A DNA stretch of 8,869 nucleotides from JACMNW01 sp031413495 (lineage in GTDB: Bacteria; Pseudomonadota; Alphaproteobacteria; Rhodobacterales; Rhodobacteraceae): positions 1 to 8,869 of the forward strand of contig JANOFE010000070.1 of NCBI GenBank assembly GCA_031413495.1, given 5' to 3'. Every line of letters starts with the position of its first letter. The stretch's first letter is position 1. Below are positions 5,727 to 8,869 of the stretch, in pieces. The notes beneath the pieces were generated by a model. The model was not told where the DNA came from and made no database searches. It saw only the letters and a program-made list of their open reading frames with translations. The translations under genes and the position numbers were made by a program.

Positions 5727-5862
5727 GGTGGTGTCCCTGTTGTTGATCCGATGTGCGTCTGTGTTAGGCGGGTGGATCAATTTGGGATAGGACGTGTCAG
5801 GCGTCTCACGCAGGTGTTGTTGGCTGTAACATAGCGTGATCGTTACTTTGAAAGGTAAGCCC
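5727..5862. other. Divergent gap between membrane protein and MmcQ/YjbR-like genes
   Basis: These 136 bases must hold the control signals of both divergent genes. I find no convincing -35/-10 pair for either direction. Visible elements are the two Shine-Dalgarno sites, at 5734-5738 (minus) and 5851-5855 (plus), and a GTTGATCCG at 5742-5750 that is also found at the same distance from the VOC start. Confidence 0.5.
5851..5855 (+). promoter_or_regulatory. Shine-Dalgarno AAAGG that decides the MmcQ/YjbR-like start
   Basis: AAAGG lies seven bases before the GTG at 5863. The alternative GTG at 5836 has no such site and would place the AAAGG inside the coding region. The family N-terminus (Met-Thr-Arg, then a helix ending YCAALPGA) also favours 5863. 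Confidence 0.65.
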
Positions 5863-6201
5863 GTGACCCGTGCCTCGATCAACATCTACTGCGCCGCCCT
5901 GCCGGGGGCTACGGTATCCGACCCCTGGGGTGGTGGGCATGACGTGTGGAAGGTGGGGGGCCGAATGTTCGCCGGGATGGGGGTGATGGATCTTGGGGTC
6001 TCGGTGAAATGTGCCGATGTGGAGACAGCGCAATTGCTGATCGAGATGAGACGGGCGGCGCGGGCACCCTATCTGCATGCCAGTTGGGTGCTGGTGCCTT
6101 GGGGTGTGGTGAGTGAGGACGAGTTGCGCGAACGCGTGGATATTTCCTACCGCATCATCCGCAGTGGATTGCCAAAGAAGGTGCAGGCCTTGCTGGGGTA
6201 G
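5863..6201 (+). CDS. MmcQ/YjbR (DUF419)-like protein (112 aa)
   Basis: This is a small single-domain protein of the MmcQ/YjbR family, which has a CyaY-like alpha/beta fold and is often described as DNA-binding on structural grounds; its biological role is not established. The typical order is visible: an N-terminal helix ending CAALPGA (10-16), VSDPWGGGHDVWKVGGRMFAG (18-38) as the first sheet hairpin, LGVSVKC (44-50), and the closing segment WGVVSEDELRERVDISYRII (80-99) followed by GLPKKVQALLG. Length is normal. The start is GTG. The gene is divergent from the membrane protein and 74 bases ahead of the aminotransferase, with no clear terminator between, so read-through into the aminotransferase operon is possible. 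Confidence 0.85.
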   Translation: MTRASINIYCAALPGATVSDPWGGGHDVWKVGGRMFAGMGVMDLGVSVKCADVETAQLLIEMRRAARAPYLHASWVLVPWGVVSEDELRERVDISYRIIRSGLPKKVQALLG

Positions 6202-6275
6202 TTGGCGGTAGTCTGGGGTTGTGAAGCGGTGGGTTTCATGATGGCTTGGCGGCAAATCACAGCCATGGATGACCG

Positions 6276-7460
6276 ATGCCTCCTGCCCTGACCCTATCGC
6301 GCCGGATTGATGCCATTCGGGACAAAGGGTCGGATGGATGGGATATTCACTATAAATCCCGCGCCATGGCTGAGGCGGGGGAAGACGTGCTGCGCCTGAC
6401 GGTGGGCGAGCATGATATCCGCACCGATGCGTCGATCCTGGATGCGATGGCGGCAAGTGCGGCGGCGGGACAAACCGGCTATACGCTTGGCCCCGGCAAG
6501 CGGGCCTTGCGGGATGCTCTGGCAGCACGGGTGCAGGCGCGCACTGGTGTGCCGACCAGTTGGCGCAATGTTATAATTACTCCGGGTGGGCAGGCGGCGC
6601 TGTTTGCGGCACATATGGCGGTGTGCAATGACCGTGACCGGGCGCTGTATTGCGACCCCTATTACGCAACCTATCCCGGCACGATCCGGGCGGTCGGCGC
6701 GATTGCCGAGGCGGTGCCCACCCTGCCCCGTGACGCGTTCATGCCGCAGCGTGCAGTGTTGGCACGCCATGCCCCCGGTGCGCGGTCTTTGCTGATCAAT
6801 TCCCCCAACAACCCGACCGGGGTGGTTTATGACCGCGCCACGATGGAGGCGATTGCGGGGGCAGCGCAGGATCACGGCCTGTGGCTGATTTCAGACGAGG
6901 TGTATGACACCCAAGTGTGGGACGGCGTGCATCTGTCGCCGCGCGCGCTGCCGGGGATGGTTGATCGCACGATTGTGGTGGGGTCAATGTCGAAAAGCCA
7001 TGCGATGACGGGGTTTCGCATAGGCTGGATGGTGGCGCCGGAAGCGGTGGTGGAGGCGGTGACTTTGCTTGCGACCAACACGACCTACGGGCTGCCGGGG
7101 TTCATTCAGGATGCGGCCTTGTATGCGCTGAACAAAGGGGCTGGATTTGAGGCCGAGGTGGCCGCACCGTTTTTGCGCAGGCGGGCGATTGCGGCGCGGG
7201 TGTTGGCGGGGCAAAACTCGGTAGGGCTGATCCCGAGTTCGGGGGCCATGTATCTGATGCTGGACATACGCCACACGGGTCTGTCGGGCGATGCGTTTGC
7301 GCAGGCTTTGCTGGATAAGGAACGGATTGCCGTGATGCCGGGTGAAAGTTTCGGGGCGGCGGCGGCGGGGCATGTGCGGGTGGCAATGACCATTGCGGAT
7401 GATGCCTTTGAGGAGGCGCTGGTGCGGTTGGTGCGTTTTGCAGGGAAGGTTGGCCGATGA
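6276..7460 (+). CDS. Class I/II PLP-dependent aminotransferase, AruH-like (394 aa)
   Basis: This is a fold-type I aminotransferase transferring the amino group of an amino acid to a keto acid in the cytoplasm. Key residues are in order: GYTLGPGKRALRDA (68-81), SPNNPTG (176-182, cofactor Asn), SDEVY (206-210, Asp207 pairs with the pyridine nitrogen), SMSKSHAMTGFRIGW (237-251) with Lys240 as the PLP Schiff base and Arg248 for phosphate, and GHVRVAM (365-371) with Arg368 for the substrate carboxylate. WDIHYKSRA (22-30), the SKSHAMTG block and IRHTGLSGDAFA (341-352) resemble what I remember of Pseudomonas arginine:pyruvate transaminase AruH, so that is the closest named relative. The substrate is unproven, since the AruH partner AruI (a ThDP decarboxylase) is not seen here. 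The ATG at 6276 is preceded only by a weak GGA site. The TGA overlaps the start of the next gene as ATGA, implying co-translation. Confidence 0.92.
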   Translation: MPPALTLSRRIDAIRDKGSDGWDIHYKSRAMAEAGEDVLRLTVGEHDIRTDASILDAMAASAAAGQTGYTLGPGKRALRDALAARVQARTGVPTSWRNVIITPGGQAALFAAHMAVCNDRDRALYCDPYYATYPGTIRAVGAIAEAVPTLPRDAFMPQRAVLARHAPGARSLLINSPNNPTGVVYDRATMEAIAGAAQDHGLWLISDEVYDTQVWDGVHLSPRALPGMVDRTIVVGSMSKSHAMTGFRIGWMVAPEAVVEAVTLLATNTTYGLPGFIQDAALYALNKGAGFEAEVAAPFLRRRAIAARVLAGQNSVGLIPSSGAMYLMLDIRHTGLSGDAFAQALLDKERIAVMPGESFGAAAAGHVRVAMTIADDAFEEALVRLVRFAGKVGR

Positions 7461-8845
7461 ACCATGATGAATTGCGCGTATGGTCCAAGCGGGCGGCAGA
7501 CTGGGCGCATGGGTATCACGCTGGTTTGCGCGATATGCCGGTGCGTGCGCCGCTGAATCCGGGGGCGATTGCGGCGCAACTGCCGAGAGCCGCGCCAGAA
7601 GTGGCGGAGCCGATGGAGGCGATTTTTGCCGATTTTGAGCGAATCGTGCCGGGCGGTATGACGCATTGGCAGCACCCCCGGTTTTTTGCCTATTTTCCGG
7701 CGAATGCGGCACCTGCATCTATGTTGGCCGAACAGCTGGCCAATGCCATCGCGGCACAGGGCATGCTGTGGCAAACATCCCCTGCGGCGACCGAAATGGA
7801 AGAAGTGATGATCCAATGGCTGCGCCGGGCGCTGGGCCTGCCTGCGGGCTTTGTCGGAACCATCCACGATTCGGCGACGACTGCAACATTATCGGCTGTG
7901 TTGACGATGCGCGAGGCGGCGCTGCACTGGGCGGGGTTGCAGGCGGGGTTGGCAGGGCAGCCACGGTTGCGAATCTATGCGTCGGCTGAGACGCATTCTT
8001 CGGTGGATAAGGCGGTGCGGATTGCGGGGATTGGGCAGGATAATCTGGTGAAGATCGCCACCGATGCCGCGCATTCGATGCGGCCTGAGGTGCTGGCGGA
8101 TGCGATTGCGGTGGATCGGGCGGCGGGGTTTATGCCCTGTGGCGTGGTGCTGTGCGCGGGGGGCACCTCGATTGGCGCGTTTGACCGGATTGCAGAGTGT
8201 ATCGCGGTGGCGAAGGCTGCTGATCTGCCAGTGCATGTCGATGCGGCTTGGGCGGGGTCTGCGATGATTTGCCCGGAGTTCAGGCATCTGTGGGCAGGAG
8301 TGGAGGGTGCGGATAGCATCGTGTTCAACCCGCACAAATGGCTGGGGGCGCAGTTTGACTGTGCGGTGCAGTTTCTGGCGGACCCTGCCCCGCAGATACG
8401 CACGCTGGGTTTGCGGCCGACGTATTTACAGACGGCTGGGCGAGAGGAGATTACCAATTTCAACGAATGGACGGTGCCGTTGGGGCGGCGGTTCCGGGCG
8501 TTGAAGCTGTGGTTCCTGATGCGGTCCTATGGGTTGGAAGGATTGCGCGCGCGGATACGCAACCATGTGGAGTGGGCAGAAACGTCAGCGGCGGCCTTGG
8601 CCGCCCTGCCCGGTGTTTCGATTGTGACAGCGCCTGCCCTGTCGTTGTTCACCTTTGCGCTGGACGCAGGCGATGCGGCAACGGAACGTCTGCTGTCGCG
8701 GATCAACGAGGATGGGCGGATTTATCTGACCCAGACACGGCACCTCGGGCGCTATGTGATCCGGGTACAGGTCGGGCAATTTGATTGCACGGCGGACGAT
8801 GTGGCAATGATATCAACCTTCGTCGCGGAACTGGCAGCGGAATAA
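7457..8845 (+). CDS. Group II PLP decarboxylase, aromatic-L-amino-acid decarboxylase type (462 aa)
   Basis: This is a fold-type I PLP enzyme of the DDC/AADC group, which removes CO2 from aromatic amino acids (Trp, Tyr, Phe, DOPA) to give amines. HPRFFAYFPANAAPASMLAE (73-92) and QTSPAATEMEEVMIQWL (106-122) closely follow animal DDC. His180 (ETHSSV) is the ring-stacking His, Asp262 (HVDAAWAGSA) binds the pyridine nitrogen, and Lys294 (NPHKWL) carries PLP. Tyr323 (PTYL) is 29 residues after the lysine, exactly as Lys303/Tyr332 in human DDC; Phe here would indicate an aldehyde synthase, so a decarboxylase is expected. The mobile loop between PTYL and PLGRRFR is two residues shorter than in animals. 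Length is normal. The start overlaps the aminotransferase stop (ATGA) with GGAAGG upstream. Glutamate or diaminobutyrate decarboxylase is less likely. The substrate cannot be fixed. Confidence 0.92.
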   Translation: MNHDELRVWSKRAADWAHGYHAGLRDMPVRAPLNPGAIAAQLPRAAPEVAEPMEAIFADFERIVPGGMTHWQHPRFFAYFPANAAPASMLAEQLANAIAAQGMLWQTSPAATEMEEVMIQWLRRALGLPAGFVGTIHDSATTATLSAVLTMREAALHWAGLQAGLAGQPRLRIYASAETHSSVDKAVRIAGIGQDNLVKIATDAAHSMRPEVLADAIAVDRAAGFMPCGVVLCAGGTSIGAFDRIAECIAVAKAADLPVHVDAAWAGSAMICPEFRHLWAGVEGADSIVFNPHKWLGAQFDCAVQFLADPAPQIRTLGLRPTYLQTAGREEITNFNEWTVPLGRRFRALKLWFLMRSYGLEGLRARIRNHVEWAETSAAALAALPGVSIVTAPALSLFTFALDAGDAATERLLSRINEDGRIYLTQTRHLGRYVIRVQVGQFDCTADDVAMISTFVAELAAE

Positions 8846-8856
8846 ATAGGGCGAAA

Positions 8857-8869
8857 ATGAGCTGTAGAA
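8857..8869 (+). CDS. Possible start of a further gene at the right edge
   Basis: An ATG (8857-8859) follows AGGG (8848-8851) by five bases, 11 bases after the decarboxylase stop, and opens Met-Ser-Cys-Arg before the window ends. It could be a third gene of the operon. With only four codons visible it could equally be chance. Confidence 0.2.

Noticed and set aside
6265..6291. An eight-codon frame overlapping the aminotransferase start as a leader peptide.
   Set aside because: It has no ribosome site and no relevant codon run, and frames this short arise by chance.
7106..7867. A 253-codon open frame on the minus strand, plus other long frames opposite the aminotransferase and decarboxylase.
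   Set aside because: They are Arg/Pro/His-rich shadow translations of two clearly recognised plus-strand enzymes.
7457..8845. The decarboxylase as an aromatic aldehyde synthase.
   Set aside because: Those enzymes carry Phe (or another change) at the catalytic Tyr. Here Tyr323 is present at the exact spacing from the PLP lysine.

Overview
The window looks like an ordinary chromosomal stretch of a GC-rich alphaproteobacterium, most likely in the Rhodobacterales (Roseobacter group). The basis is about 60% GC in hand-counted samples, GTG starts, CysRS with an HLGN signature in place of HIGH, and a citramalate synthase beside cysS. The taxonomic call rests on remembered family sequences, not on a search.

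Left part, all on the minus strand and read from right to left: a VOC (glyoxalase-fold) protein (4326-4706), cysS (2663-4120), cimA (928-2562), a short squalene/phytoene-synthase-fold protein resembling NDUFAF6 (158-931), and the first codons of a further gene running off the left edge (1-12). cimA and the NDUFAF6-like gene share a GTGA stop/start overlap and are probably translationally coupled. A sigma70-like promoter in an AT-rich patch at the end of cysS can drive this pair, and its leader holds two inverted repeats. The 3' 40% of cysS is much lower in GC (about 47%) than the 5' part (about 63%). The switch falls at the KMSKS codons, as if the tail of the gene had been replaced by recombination. 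Upstream of cysS, a 205-base gap holds a 14-codon reading frame ending Cys-Cys-Ile-Thr-Cys, plus nested complementary segments and a T-rich run. This is a candidate, unproven, cysteine-responsive leader.

Middle part: soxR (4780-5241, plus), a [2Fe-2S] redox sensor of the MerR family, is divergent from the VOC gene. The 73-base gap between them holds a 20-bp near-perfect dyad inside a 19-bp promoter spacer, the usual geometry of a MerR-family target promoter, although the known SoxR box is absent. soxR ends tail-to-tail with an unrecognised four-helix membrane protein (5238-5726, minus), and both stop codons lie in one CTAG. Divergent from that gene is an MmcQ/YjbR-like protein (5863-6201, plus).

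Right part, plus strand: a class I/II aminotransferase resembling AruH (6276-7460) overlaps by ATGA a group II PLP decarboxylase of the aromatic-amino-acid (DDC/AADC) type (7457-8845). The decarboxylase keeps the PLP lysine and the catalytic tyrosine that distinguishes decarboxylases from aldehyde synthases. The pair is likely co-expressed and acts on amino acids, but the substrates cannot be read from sequence. A possible further start codon lies at the right edge.

I see no rRNA, tRNA, CRISPR array, insertion sequence or phage gene. Nothing here amounts clearly to a new system. The points most worth a second look are the mosaic cysS, the Cys-rich frame ahead of it, and the soxR/VOC control region.
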